A stretch of DNA of 38,936 nt from Frankia alni (GTDB taxonomy: Bacteria; Actinomycetota; Actinomycetes; Frankiales; Frankiaceae): assembly GCA_026225295.1 (NCBI GenBank), contig JAMFSN010000139.1, positions 1 through 38,936 of the forward strand, in the 5' to 3' direction. The translations under genes were made by a program, and so were the position numbers. Position 1 is the first letter of the stretch; every line of letters starts with the position of its first letter. Positions 1 through 7,474 of this stretch are shown piece by piece. The notes under the pieces were generated by a model. The model worked only from the letters and a program-made list of their open reading frames with translations, searched no databases and had not been told where the DNA came from.

Positions 1-4
1 CCGG

Positions 5-10
5 TATGCT
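5..10 (+). promoter_or_regulatory. -10 element of tRNA-Tyr
   Basis: TATGCT lies 12 bases upstream of the mature tRNA-Tyr 5' end and matches the TANNNT sigma-A -10 pattern. The -35 region would lie outside the window. Assigned from position and motif only. Confidence 0.5.
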
Positions 11-22
11 GACCTCGCACGA

Positions 23-107
23 GGCGGGTTGCCCGAGCGGCCAAAGGGAGCGGTCTGTAAAATCGCCGGCATAGCCTACGTTGGTTCGAACCCAACACCC
101 GCCACCA
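23..107 (+). tRNA. tRNA-Tyr (GTA)
   Basis: Type II tRNA with a long variable arm. The acceptor stem GGCGGGT (23-29) pairs with ACCCGCC (97-103). The anticodon stem 50-54/62-66 encloses the loop CTGTAAA with anticodon GTA at 57-59. The T-arm 80-84/92-96 encloses TTCGAAC. The 3' CCA is encoded at 105-107. The long variable arm plus GTA identifies tyrosine. It stands alone here; the next tRNA on this strand is tRNA-Thr about 24 kb downstream. Confidence 0.97.
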
Positions 108-110
108 CCG

Positions 111-148
111 CCTTGTCCCCCGAGAACCGTTCGGGGACAAGGCTTTTT
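111..148 (+). terminator. Rho-independent terminator of tRNA-Tyr
   Basis: CCTTGTCCCC (111-120) pairs perfectly with GGGGACAAGG (133-142) across a 12-base loop, followed by CTTTTT. It begins four bases after the tRNA CCA end, so it is a classic intrinsic terminator for that transcript. Confidence 0.93.
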
Positions 149-293
149 CATGTTTCGGTGCCGGTACCGCAGTGTCAGTTCACGTCCGTTGATCCCCAGT
201 CGCGGTCGTTGATCGTGCCCAAAACGTGACCAAGTTGATCTAGCTGCTTGGCTCCCCTGGATCCGCCAGCGCCGCTCCGGACCGAGCTTCCGC

Positions 294-797
294 CTACGCC
301 GGCTCCCAGCGCCAGCCGTTGTTGTTCGCGCACGTGATCGCCTTGCCGTCGCCGGCTACGCCGCTCGCGCCGTGGTCGACGTTGCGGCAGAACTCGCCCG
401 GCTCGTAGCAGTTGCCGCCATTGGTCAGCGGATGACAGGCCGCCGCCGCGGCATGCGTGGGCGCTGGGGCGGGAGGTGGCGGGGGTGGTGCATAGGTCCG
501 GACCGGCGCCGGGGCGACGGCGCGATGGGTGACGGGAGCGACGTAGGCCGGGGCCGGTGGCGGCGTCGTCGGGTCGACCGTGTGTACGGGTGCCGGCGTC
601 ACCGGTGGCGATGTCGTGGGCGGTGGTGTGGTGGGCGGTGGAGTCGTCGGCGCCAGGGTCGTAGGCGCGACGGTTGGCGTTTCCGACGTGGTGGTCGCTG
701 ACGGTGCCGGATGCGGGCTTGACGCCTCGCAACCAGCGGCCCCGAACACAATGACGGACGCAACAAGTACGGCACCGGCCGTGCGAACGTTCAGCAT
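294..797 (-). CDS. Pro/Thr-rich lipoprotein with C-terminal excalibur-like domain
   Basis: A 167-residue secreted protein. The start ATG at 797 is chosen because it begins a lipoprotein signal peptide (hydrophobic AVLVASVIVFGAAGC, Cys23 the acylation site) and a GGGGGA ribosome site lies just upstream; the frame stays open further up but without signal-like sequence. Residues ~25-120 are a low-complexity linker of TPPPTT and PAPAP units, probably crossing the cell wall. The last ~45 residues contain NGGNCYEPGEFCR and GDGKAITCANNNGWRWEP, the Cys/Asp pattern of the excalibur (calcium-binding-like) domain of actinobacterial surface proteins. Probably an envelope-anchored protein; its ligand is unknown. 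Confidence 0.75.
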   Translation of the reverse strand: MLNVRTAGAVLVASVIVFGAAGCEASSPHPAPSATTTSETPTVAPTTLAPTTPPPTTPPPTTSPPVTPAPVHTVDPTTPPPAPAYVAPVTHRAVAPAPVRTYAPPPPPPAPAPTHAAAAACHPLTNGGNCYEPGEFCRNVDHGASGVAGDGKAITCANNNGWRWEPA

Positions 798-1001
798 GAG
801 ATCCCCCGACTCGTGACCCAGACGGGTCGGTCGGTCACGATACGCATCTGAGAATCTTCGACATAGAGCATGGGTGTGGCGGCGAGCGTGGTAGCGCGCC
901 CGGCGTACGACGTTGCCCCCATCGAAAATCGGCGCGGTCGGCGCCCAGCTACATCCACGTCCACCCGAGTCGGACGGCGGCAAGCTCCGGCCGCGGCCGG
1001 G

Positions 1002-1833
1002 ATGAGTCGCACGGTCGGCTACACCCCTGCCGACTACCTCCTCCAACACGCCACTCACACCCGCCGCACCGCGCGCATGCCCGCCGGCGGATTGGGACGC
1101 CGCCCTCGACCACATCACCAACCTCGATGACCGCCGCCGCCTCGGTGGCAGCGCCGACGTACGTATGATCACCCTCTACGTCATTCATCTGTACCGCCCA
1201 GTCGCTGACGCCGGCGACGACCAGGCCGCCAAGCGGCTCGCCAAACGCGGCGACCTCGACGACGCCCTGCGGATCTTGCAGGCTTGCGCCAACGACGACG
1301 ACCGGGCGGCCGACCGATTGATCTTCCTGCTCGCCCAACGCGGAGCTCTCGACGAACTACGAGCCCGCGCTGACGCCGACGCCGACGGCTGGGTCGCTGA
1401 GCGGCTCGCTGACCTGCTCGCCGAACGCGGCGACCTCGACGACGCCGTCGAGATCCTCCGGGCTCGCGCCGATGCCGGCGACGACCGGGCGGCTGGACGG
1501 TTGATCGTGCTGCTCGCCAAACGAGGGAACCTCGACGAAGCCGCCCGGGTCCTGCAGACTCGCGTCGACGCCGACAACCGGCCCGCCGCCCAGCGGCTCG
1601 CTGACCTACTCGCCGAACGCGGCGACCTCGATAACGCCCTCCGGGTCTTGCAGACTCGCGTCGACGCAGACAATCGGCCCGCCGCCCAGCGGCTCGCTGA
1701 CCTGCTTGCCGAACGCGGCGACCTCGACGAAGCCCTCCAGATCATGCGGACCCTCGCCAACGCCGACGACTCGGCCGCGTACCAGCTGGCCGACCTGCTT
1801 GCCAGAGGCGGGCGGACCCTAGTACGGCAGTGA
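1002..1833 (+). pseudogene. Frameshifted tetratricopeptide-like repeat protein
   Basis: From 1165 to the TGA at 1831-1833 an open frame encodes about six ~32-residue helical repeats of the type LADLLAERGDLDDAL...DADNRPAAQR, as in Frankia/Streptomyces TPR or Sel1-like proteins. The conserved sequence continues upstream of that ATG in the same frame (PPADWDAALDHITNLDD from ~1078) without an ATG or GTG start. The more N-terminal part (MSRTVGYTPADYLLQH, from 1002) is in another frame. One extra base near 1070-1085 explains the break. The DNA of the repeats is nearly identical (96-bp period), favouring slippage or recombination. Either a recently inactivated gene or a sequencing indel; no partner is evident. 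Confidence 0.65.
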
Positions 1834-2320
1834 CAGTGATCCTTCTGTCGCCTCGACTTGCGTGTCGGATCGCCCGGCTGCGTAGAGATGTCGTCCGTGG
1901 TGGTAATGGCGGACGCGGTGCGAGCTGTGCCGCCGCCGGACCCGACAGCCGGCGGACGGTCTCGGGCGCGACGCAGCCTCAGCAAAGAGGCAAATGAGGT
2001 ATCGATCATCCCGGAGTTTCGGGCCGCGTGGGGTGCGAGGGCCACCTGGCGATCGGTTCCGCAAGGCGCCGCGCGGTCTTCCGAGCGAGGATCACACGCC
2101 GGCCACTGTCATTGCCGTGCTAGAGGCGGACCAGTTCCGAAGGTTTGGTCTCAATCCAGACGGTTCGATCGCATCCAGCCCGAACGGTTGATCTGGCCCC
2201 CGAGAATCGATCACTTCCCGACAAGATCAATTAGATCCCTGTCGAGGCACCCTGATACGGGGGTCAGTGTTGGAGAAACGTGTCGGAAAGTCGGCGTGCT
2301 CAACAATCCGAAAGTAGTTT
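1834..2320. other. Intergenic stretch without recognisable gene
   Basis: About 490 bases between the repeat-protein stop and the stop of the convergent gene at 2321. GC is lower than in the flanks. Open frames here (for example 1858-2334 +) show neither family-like sequence nor convincing start sites. I see no RNA gene or insertion-sequence end. It may be degraded accessory DNA. Confidence 0.4.
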
Positions 2321-2911
2321 TTAATCTTCCCTAGAGAAAGACATCGACTGACCGCTCTGATCGACTAGGGTCAGCGTCCGCCTGTCGGTGGAAAGCGTCG
2401 CCGTGAGATTTTCGCACGCGGCTCCGCCGCCGGTTGGGTCAACGGTGAAGTGATCATCGGCCGTCGCGATCGAGCCGGTGCATCGGCTCTGCGGGCCCTG
2501 ACCCAGCTGGGTGGGGCCGCCTCCGAAATTCGTGGAGATCGCGCTGGTCAGGCTGAAGGTGCCGTTGGCGGCGATCATCAAGATCGTCGGATCTTCGTGG
2601 ACAACGAGGGGTCCGTTGGACACGTCACCCCCGCCATGTCGCCAGGTCCCTATCACCTGGCTAGTCGCCGCGGTTCGTGCAGGGGGGACACGGGTGGGGG
2701 TGGGGTGGGACCCAGGTACGACGATTACGGCCGCCGTGCCCACTCCGGTCAGCGACAGCAGTAGCGCCACCCCACCGAGTAGACCTTTCGCTCCGATGTG
2801 AATCGAGCCGATCTGCACCGTCCGCTGCTTGTTTGTGTTCCTCACGGTGCTGCCATCAGCCGCACTGACGGTGTTTACGTTGCTGTCTTCAGCTTTGGTT
2901 TCCTGCTGCAC
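2321..2911 (-). CDS. Single-pass membrane protein with extracytoplasmic domain, unknown function
   Basis: 196 residues from a GTG start at 2911, preceded by AAGGGAG about nine bases upstream. Residues 1-40 are polar and contain NTVSAADGSTV and VQIGSIHI. A transmembrane helix follows at ~44-68 (GLLGGVALLLSLTGVGTAAVIVV), then a Pro/Thr linker. The C-terminal ~120 residues carry a WRHGGGD...FSLTSA...LTLVDQSG pattern suggestive of a small beta-barrel of lipocalin-like or META-like topology. I do not recognise the family. Likely orientation is N-terminus inside, C-terminal domain outside. No operon partner; the neighbouring + strand sequence is decayed. Confidence 0.6.
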   Translation of the reverse strand: MQQETKAEDSNVNTVSAADGSTVRNTNKQRTVQIGSIHIGAKGLLGGVALLLSLTGVGTAAVIVVPGSHPTPTRVPPARTAATSQVIGTWRHGGGDVSNGPLVVHEDPTILMIAANGTFSLTSAISTNFGGGPTQLGQGPQSRCTGSIATADDHFTVDPTGGGAACENLTATLSTDRRTLTLVDQSGQSMSFSRED

Positions 2912-3339
2912 AACCGTTTTCTCCCTTTGGCCGGAACCCTCGGGCTCCGATCTTCACCAACCGACCTGACGCGGAGATCCACCAGCGGGCGCGATACCCC
3001 GATGCGCCATGATCGTCGCAGGCCGCGTTCCGTAATCGTCGGGGGGGGTAGCAAGGGAACCTCACGGACGCCGACCTGGCGGGAGCGAGCCTCCGAACCA
3101 ACCTGTTTCCTCACGGGAGCGGTCAGCGAGATGGGGGAGGCGATGACTCGGGTGAGGTCGTCGTCGCGGCCGGGTGTCGCGGCGACCCGGTAGCGGCTCC
3201 AAGAACGCGGGCGGACGCGGCGGCCCTGACGCCCGACGACAGTCTCGCCGGGCAGGGAGCACCCCTCTGATTGTCTGATTGTTTCCCTTCCAGCGTAGGG
3301 CAGTGTCGTCTTACGAACGGACAACGGGGGTGGGACACC
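2912..3339. other. Intergenic region with pentapeptide-repeat scrap
   Basis: About 430 bases between divergent genes. At 3058-3108 the + strand reads NLTDADLAGASLRTNLF, a match to the A(N/D)LXX pentapeptide-repeat pattern, but a stop codon lies three codons upstream and the pattern does not continue. It is at most a remnant. The promoters of the flanking genes should lie here; no clear -35/-10 pair was found. A G8 run sits at 3041-3048. Confidence 0.35.
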
Positions 3340-4263
3340 GTGGGTGAGTCTGCGCAGCCAGCGTCGTGGCGACGTGTGGTGGAACTCGTGGCGCTCGCGG
3401 CGGTGCCGGTACTTCCCGCGTTGCTATACTATTTCGGGTATGTACGCGCTCAGGTAATTTGTAAGGCGGTCTCGAGGTAAGCCTGCTGGGTTACTCGGTG
3501 CCGGACTTTGTTCTGCGCAGCGCCCGTGTCGTCTTCGATCCCCTCGCCGTGCTGGCGCTGTTGGTCTTGGTGGGATTTGCCGCGCATGTGGCGGTCATGT
3601 GGGGGCTCCGGCGACTGACACCGCACAGCTCTTGTGGTGTCGCGCTGCTGCTCCAGTCGTCGCGGGGTTGGCGGTTGTCCTGCTCGTGGGGGGTCTCGAC
3701 GGGTTGGGTCGGCTACCCGGCGGTTCCGCCGTGGTCGTCGTGTCCGAGCGGGACGCAGCGATCACGCTTGGGTTCGGCGCAGTCCTGATCGAGTACTCCG
3801 TCTACCTGGCGGAGCAGCAACGGCTTCGCCGGTGGCGGCAACTTCGCCACGGGCGGCGACACCGCGGTCGGCCGCCCATCACGCTGATGAGCGAGCCGAT
3901 GGCGACCGGCCGTCGGATGGTGGCCGGCGCGCTGGTTCTAATCGCGCTTTTCTGGGGATTCACCGTCAAAGCTGCCCGGCAAGGCGCCACTCTCACCGAC
4001 AGCATCGCCCGCACGATTCCTGCCAGCCCCGAGGCAATCGTCTACACCAAACAGCGGCTGCAGCTGACGGGTACGGGATCGCGGTTGCCGCGCTGCCCGG
4101 CGGCGTGGGTGACTGGCGGTTTCGCTACATAGGCCTGCACTTCTTGTTCTATGGCGGGAAACGCTGGTTCCTGCTACCGACTGACTGGCGGCAGGACAAC
4201 GGCGCCCCCATCGTCATCCTGAACGACGACCCCGCGACCCTGCGCGTCGACATGCGTCCCTGA
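3340..4263 (+). pseudogene. Integral membrane protein gene broken by three frameshifts
   Basis: A single coherent protein can be read only by changing frame three times. 3340-~3465 gives VGESAQPASWRRVVELVAL...LLYYFGYVRAQ. ~3470-3650 gives LEVSLLGYSVPDFVLRSA and two hydrophobic segments. ~3650-4070 gives AAAPVVAGLAVVLLVGG...LIEYSVYLAEQQ and a further helix. ~4070-4263 gives GIAVAALPGGVGDWRFRYIG to the stop. Each shift equals one missing base, and the total span (924 bases) is again a multiple of three. The start GTG at 3340 follows a GGGGGTGGG stretch. Family of multi-pass actinobacterial membrane proteins of unknown role. Pseudogene or accumulated sequencing indels. Confidence 0.7.
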
Positions 4264-4270
4264 CCCTCCC

Positions 4271-4648
4271 TCATGGCAACGGAGTCGCCGAACTCCAGTG
4301 CCTGATGCTTCCCGGCGGAATTGGGGGAACGGCGGAGGTAGGGGGCGGCGGCCCAGCCGCCGGAGGGACAGGAACGATGGCGGGAGTGGGGGGCTGAGCG
4401 TGGGCAAATCCGTTCAGTGTGGTGTTCCTGACTGGAAGGGGGAGGATGCCGGGATCTCCGGTGGCGGTGCGACGAGGAGTGGGTCGGTCGGTAGGGCGGG
4501 CAGCGACGGTTGAAGTCGGCCGCGATCTTGGTTGTCCTTTGCCTGCGGCTATTCGAGGGTTTGCGCAGGAGGTCAGTAGGGTCACGACAGCCGCCGTCAC
4601 CCACACGGCCCGGGCGATACACATCGACCTGCGTACACCTATGGTCAT
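4271..4648 (-). CDS. Small proline-rich lipoprotein
   Basis: 125 residues from ATG 4648; a second ATG nine codons later (MCIARAV, with AGG upstream) is also possible. The N-terminus is a lipoprotein signal: basic residues, AVWVTAAVVTLLTSC, with the Cys in an LTSC lipobox. The rest is Pro/Thr/Ala-rich without a recognisable fold, probably an extracytoplasmic low-complexity tail. It converges on the frameshifted gene, ending eight bases from its stop. An A+T-richer stretch upstream (4650-4830) could hold its promoter. Function unknown. Confidence 0.5.
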   Translation of the reverse strand: MTIGVRRSMCIARAVWVTAAVVTLLTSCANPRIAAGKGQPRSRPTSTVAARPTDRPTPRRTATGDPGILPLPVRNTTLNGFAHAQPPTPAIVPVPPAAGPPPPTSAVPPIPPGSIRHWSSATPLP

Positions 4649-4860
4649 GACACCATTATTGTCCGATCCCGATCTACAGATCCGTCCGGCTCCCGCACCC
4701 TGTTCGCTGTATGAAACACCGTTCTCGCATTTCTCTTTTCCTGCGCGGACAATTCCGCATTTAACGCCCAAACAGGCGATGCTGTACTGCATTCGACTGT
4801 CCGGTGATCTCCCGTTGGACCGATAGCGACTCGTCAGACTGGGTCATCTGGATCACGCAC

Positions 4861-5045
4861 TGGACCGCTACGCACCCTCACCGACGTCGAAACGATCACC
4901 ATGACCTACGTCGACTGGTACAACCACCGCCTCCACAACCTCCCCGCCCCCCGAAGAAACCGATCAGGCCTACTACGCTCACCAGGCCGGCTCACCAACC
5001 GGTAACGCCGCCATTAAGAAGCCGGCATAGACCCGGGACGGTTCA
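4861..5045 (+). mobile_element. Remnant of IS3-family transposase (orfB 3' end) with right inverted repeat
   Basis: The + strand reads LRTLTDVETITMTYVDWYNH in one frame, then EETDQAYYAHQAGSPTGNAA and a stop at 5028-5030 in another. These are the last part of the IS3-type DDE integrase core and its tail; the family usually reads YVDWYNHRRLH...PPEE..YY. Part is deleted or shifted around 4925-4955. Immediately after the stop, ACCCGGGACGGTTCA (5031-5045) has the form of an IS3 terminal inverted repeat (TGAACCG... on the other strand). The 5' end, orfA and left repeat are missing, so the element is dead. Confidence 0.8.
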
Positions 5046-5334
5046 ACGCGCCTCCGAGTCCGAGCATGAGGCCGATTGTGAAAGTCGCCGCCCCCACCCC
5101 GCGCATGAGGTCGACCGAGAGCCCCAACGTGAGGCCGATCCTGAGGCCGCCCACGAGCGTTATGGAGAGGAACGTCGCGCGCTCCTGGGCAAAAGACCGA
5201 CTGCGGACTGGCCGCCGTGAGGTTGGCCGGCGCCCCAATGAGCCGTCCGCGAGCCCGATCGCGAGGCCGGACGCGAAAGCCGGCCCGAACGTGAGGCCGA
5301 ACGCGCCGGTGTGGAAGTGCCATCGCTGAGCCGG
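5014..5334 (-). pseudogene. 3' fragment of Gly-rich membrane protein truncated by the IS3 remnant
   Basis: The minus strand reads hydrophobic segments with a GLxxGL periodicity: GAFGLTFGPAFASGLAIGLA, then FLSITLVGGLRIGLTLGLSV, then FTIGLMLGLGGAL. Such glycine-zipper tails occur at the C-termini of large actinobacterial NACHT/NTPase-like membrane proteins. The last residues before the stop at 5014 come from the IS3 terminal repeat, so the natural C-terminus was lost to the insertion. No start or NTPase domain is present upstream; the frame opens just after the stop of the next gene at 5359. Confidence 0.5.
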
Positions 5335-5358
5335 ACAGACCGCCTGGCCCCCAATCGA

Positions 5359-5916
5359 TCACCCCACCGCTCCTGCCCGGTCGTGGGCGTCTTCACCCAG
5401 GACGGCCGCGGCCAGGACATCGGCATCCCAGCCGCACGTCCGGGCGCGTGCGGCCAACAGCGGACGCACCGCGGCGGCGGTGATCGGGTCGTCGACCGGC
5501 CGCCCCGGGAACGGCGAGAGACGTCGCAACACGGCCGTATGACGCTTGGGACCCAACGCGGCGGCGAGTGCCGCCAGCGGCGCTTCGTGGCCGTCGCCGG
5601 CCACCCCACCGGCGACCCGAGCCGCCAGCCGGGCACGATCCATCGGACGGCGCGGCTCGCACTGCCGCGATTGCACCCGGTCGGACGCCGCCGCGTGTCG
5701 CTCGGCCGTCCGGCAACGTGCGGCGACGGCGCGACGGCAGATCCGGCACGGGCAGCCCGCCGGACTGGCAGGCAGCGTCGCCGGATCCAGGCGCCGGCCG
5801 ATTGGCGCCGGCGGGTGGCGGATCGGGAAGGGAAGCTCCTCAAGCAGGTGTTGGCGGAGCGCGTCCGGCGTCCACCCAGCGCTGGCCAGGATCGCGGCGA
5901 CCCGGGTGCGCTGCAA
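5359..5916 (-). CDS. Uncharacterised protein with Cys motif, possible DNA-binding/replication-related remnant
   Basis: 185 residues from TTG 5916. The same frame stays open upstream to ~6135 (TAVAARLEIPAGSLRLQ precedes) but has no ATG or GTG, so the true start is uncertain; a CTG overlapping the upstream stop is possible. GWTPDALRQHLLEELPFPIRHPPAPIGRRL resembles the C-terminal segment of actinobacterial plasmid-type replication or HTH proteins, and CPCRICRRAVAARC could be a metal site. I cannot assign a function. It follows, on the same strand, the frameshifted lipoprotein gene, and may itself be damaged. A long + strand open frame across the same bases looks like a GC-driven shadow. Confidence 0.4.
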   Translation of the reverse strand: MQRTRVAAILASAGWTPDALRQHLLEELPFPIRHPPAPIGRRLDPATLPASPAGCPCRICRRAVAARCRTAERHAAASDRVQSRQCEPRRPMDRARLAARVAGGVAGDGHEAPLAALAAALGPKRHTAVLRRLSPFPGRPVDDPITAAAVRPLLAARARTCGWDADVLAAAVLGEDAHDRAGAVG

Positions 5917-6020
5917 CCGCAGCGAGCCGGCTGGAATTTCCAGCCGCGCGGCGACCGCCGTCAGGACTTCGTCCGCCGAAGCCTCGGCGGTCGGCTGGCC
6001 GGAGCCCGGTTTGCCGACCG

Positions 6021-6891
6021 TCAGTGGCCGTCGCCGCAGGCGGTCAGGCCGACGGCGTCCGCCTGTTGGCTGTAGCGGGCCGAGGCCGTCTTGATCTGGC
6101 CGAGCAGCGAGTCCACCGCGGGGCGGTCACCGGCGGCGGCCGCCGTCCGGGCGCGGCCCAGCAGGCCGATGAGCGCGGTCCGTTCCCGGGCCAGGGTCGC
6201 CGCCGCCCCCTTCAGCGACGGTGGGGGCGTCAGCCCGCCGAGTGCGGTGGCGAGAGCCTGGTCCTGCCGGTCGGCGGTGCCCAGGTAGGTGGCCAGGTCG
6301 GCCAGCGTCGTCGGCGGGGACTGGCCGGAGATGGCGTCGCCGGTCGTCGCGCACAGGGAGTTGGCCGCGGCCAGGTAGGTCGCCGTGGGGTCGGCCGCGC
6401 TGGTCGGGCCGGCCGACGGGGACCCGGGTCCCGTGGTGGGCGGTCAGGCCCTGGCCGGCGGCCAGCTCGTCGGCACGGCTCCTGGCCGCCGCAGCTCGAC
6501 GAGTTCGAAGCCGGTGGCCAGGCTGTCGCCGGCGTGGGCGGCCCAGGCCAGGCTCTGGGTGATCTCTCGGCGACGCTCCACCTGGGTCAGCCAGTGCACC
6601 AGAGCGGCGTTCGTGCCCGGGGGGCGTTTGACGGCCGACAGACGACCCTGCTCGCGCCCGAGAATCGCCAGCGTCTGGTCGGAGTAGCGCGCCACCGCCG
6701 GCAGGTTGGTGTAACTGGCCGGCTCGATCAGCCCCGCGCTCCGCCGGTTCGCGTCGGCGCACACCTGGTCCAGCGCCCTCTTGTAGTCAGTGGGCGTCCG
6801 GGGGGCCGGGGGACGACTTCGAACAGGCCGCCGCCACCCCGAGCGTCAGGACCAGGGCGGCGGCGACCGGTAACTCACGACGACCGCGCAC
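6021..6891 (-). pseudogene. Two-domain lipoprotein gene with frameshifts
   Basis: GTG 6891 begins a lipoprotein signal (RELPVAAALVLTLGVAAAC). The frame then meets a stop after SKSSPGPPDAH; one extra G in the run of six at 6800-6805 shifts out of TDYKRALDQVCADANRRSAG. The domain continues to LATGFELVELRR, shifts once near 6495 to read SRADELAAGQGLTA, and shifts back near 6440 to PGSPSAGPTSAADPTATYLA. A second copy of the same ~120-residue domain follows and ends SQQADAVGLTACGDGH at the stop 6021-6023. So it is an extracytoplasmic helical protein with an internal duplication, each half ending in GLTA. It overlaps the upstream gene's end by 17 bases. Confidence 0.65.
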
Positions 6892-7432
6892 GGCGCTCCC
6901 TCATCAGGCCGTCGGCCTCCAGCATCGTGGGGATGATCTCGCGCAGGGCGGCGCGGGCGGCCGTCGGCACGGGTCCGGCCGCGGCTGGCCCGCGGGCGTT
7001 GCCGGCGGCCCAGTCGTCCAGCTGGCCGAATGTCAGCTCGAACCGGTCGCCGACCGGGCGGACGTCGAGCGGCCGGGCGAGACGGCGCAGGTGCCCCGGG
7101 CCGAGCAGCAGCCAGGGGAACGACCTCGTCGGCCAACCCGGCGATCTGGCGGGCGCTGGCGGCGGGCGGATTCGCCGACCCGGCCTCGATGGAGGCGAAC
7201 GCCCGCAGACTGAAGTCCGGGGCGGAGGGGCCGCTGGCGGACGGGGCGCTGGCGGACGGGGCGCTGGCGGACGGGGCGCTGGCGGACGGGGCGGCGGTGG
7301 GCGTGGCGCTCAGCGCCGCCGACGGGCCGGATCGGTTGTGCCACGGGGACAACGCCAGGGCCGAGAGGGTCGCGCGGCGCGGGTGAGTCGGCGGCCGGCA
7401 TCACCTTCGGGACCGCCGGCCGGCGACATCAT
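6875..7432 (-). pseudogene. Frameshifted gene of unknown function with SAP repeats
   Basis: Sense appears only with frame changes. A possible start is the ATGATG at 7432-7427 (MMSPAGGPEGDAGRRLTRAA). Then RATLSALALSPWHNRSGPS and a SASAP repeat lead to FASIEAG...ARQIAGLADEV. One extra base in the GGGG run at 7115-7118 breaks the join to VVPWLLLGPGHLRRL, followed by ARPLDVRPVGDRFELTFGQL and the C-terminus MLEADGLMRERRARSS, stop 6875-6877. It overlaps the start of the lipoprotein gene, so the two formed an operon. I do not recognise the domain. Confidence 0.5.
7233..7292. repeat. 15-bp tandem repeat, four copies
   Basis: GCTGGCGGACGGGGC occurs four times in a row with no mismatches. On the minus strand it encodes the SASAP linker of the frameshifted gene. 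The unit is a multiple of three, so copy-number changes keep frame. Confidence 0.9.
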
Positions 7433-7439
7433 CCGCTCG

Positions 7440-7474
7440 TTGACGTATCTCAATTCGCTGTTGATATTGGAATC
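7440..7474 (+). promoter_or_regulatory. Sigma-A-like promoter for a leaderless transcript
   Basis: TTGACG (7440-7445) and GATATT (7463-7468) are separated by 17 bases in a short A+T-rich island. The predicted transcription start seven bases after the -10 coincides with the GTG start codon at 7475, and no Shine-Dalgarno sequence precedes it. This fits leaderless translation, which is common in actinobacteria. Confidence 0.55.

Noticed and set aside
1858-2334. 158-codon + frame
   Set aside because: No start site or family-like sequence.
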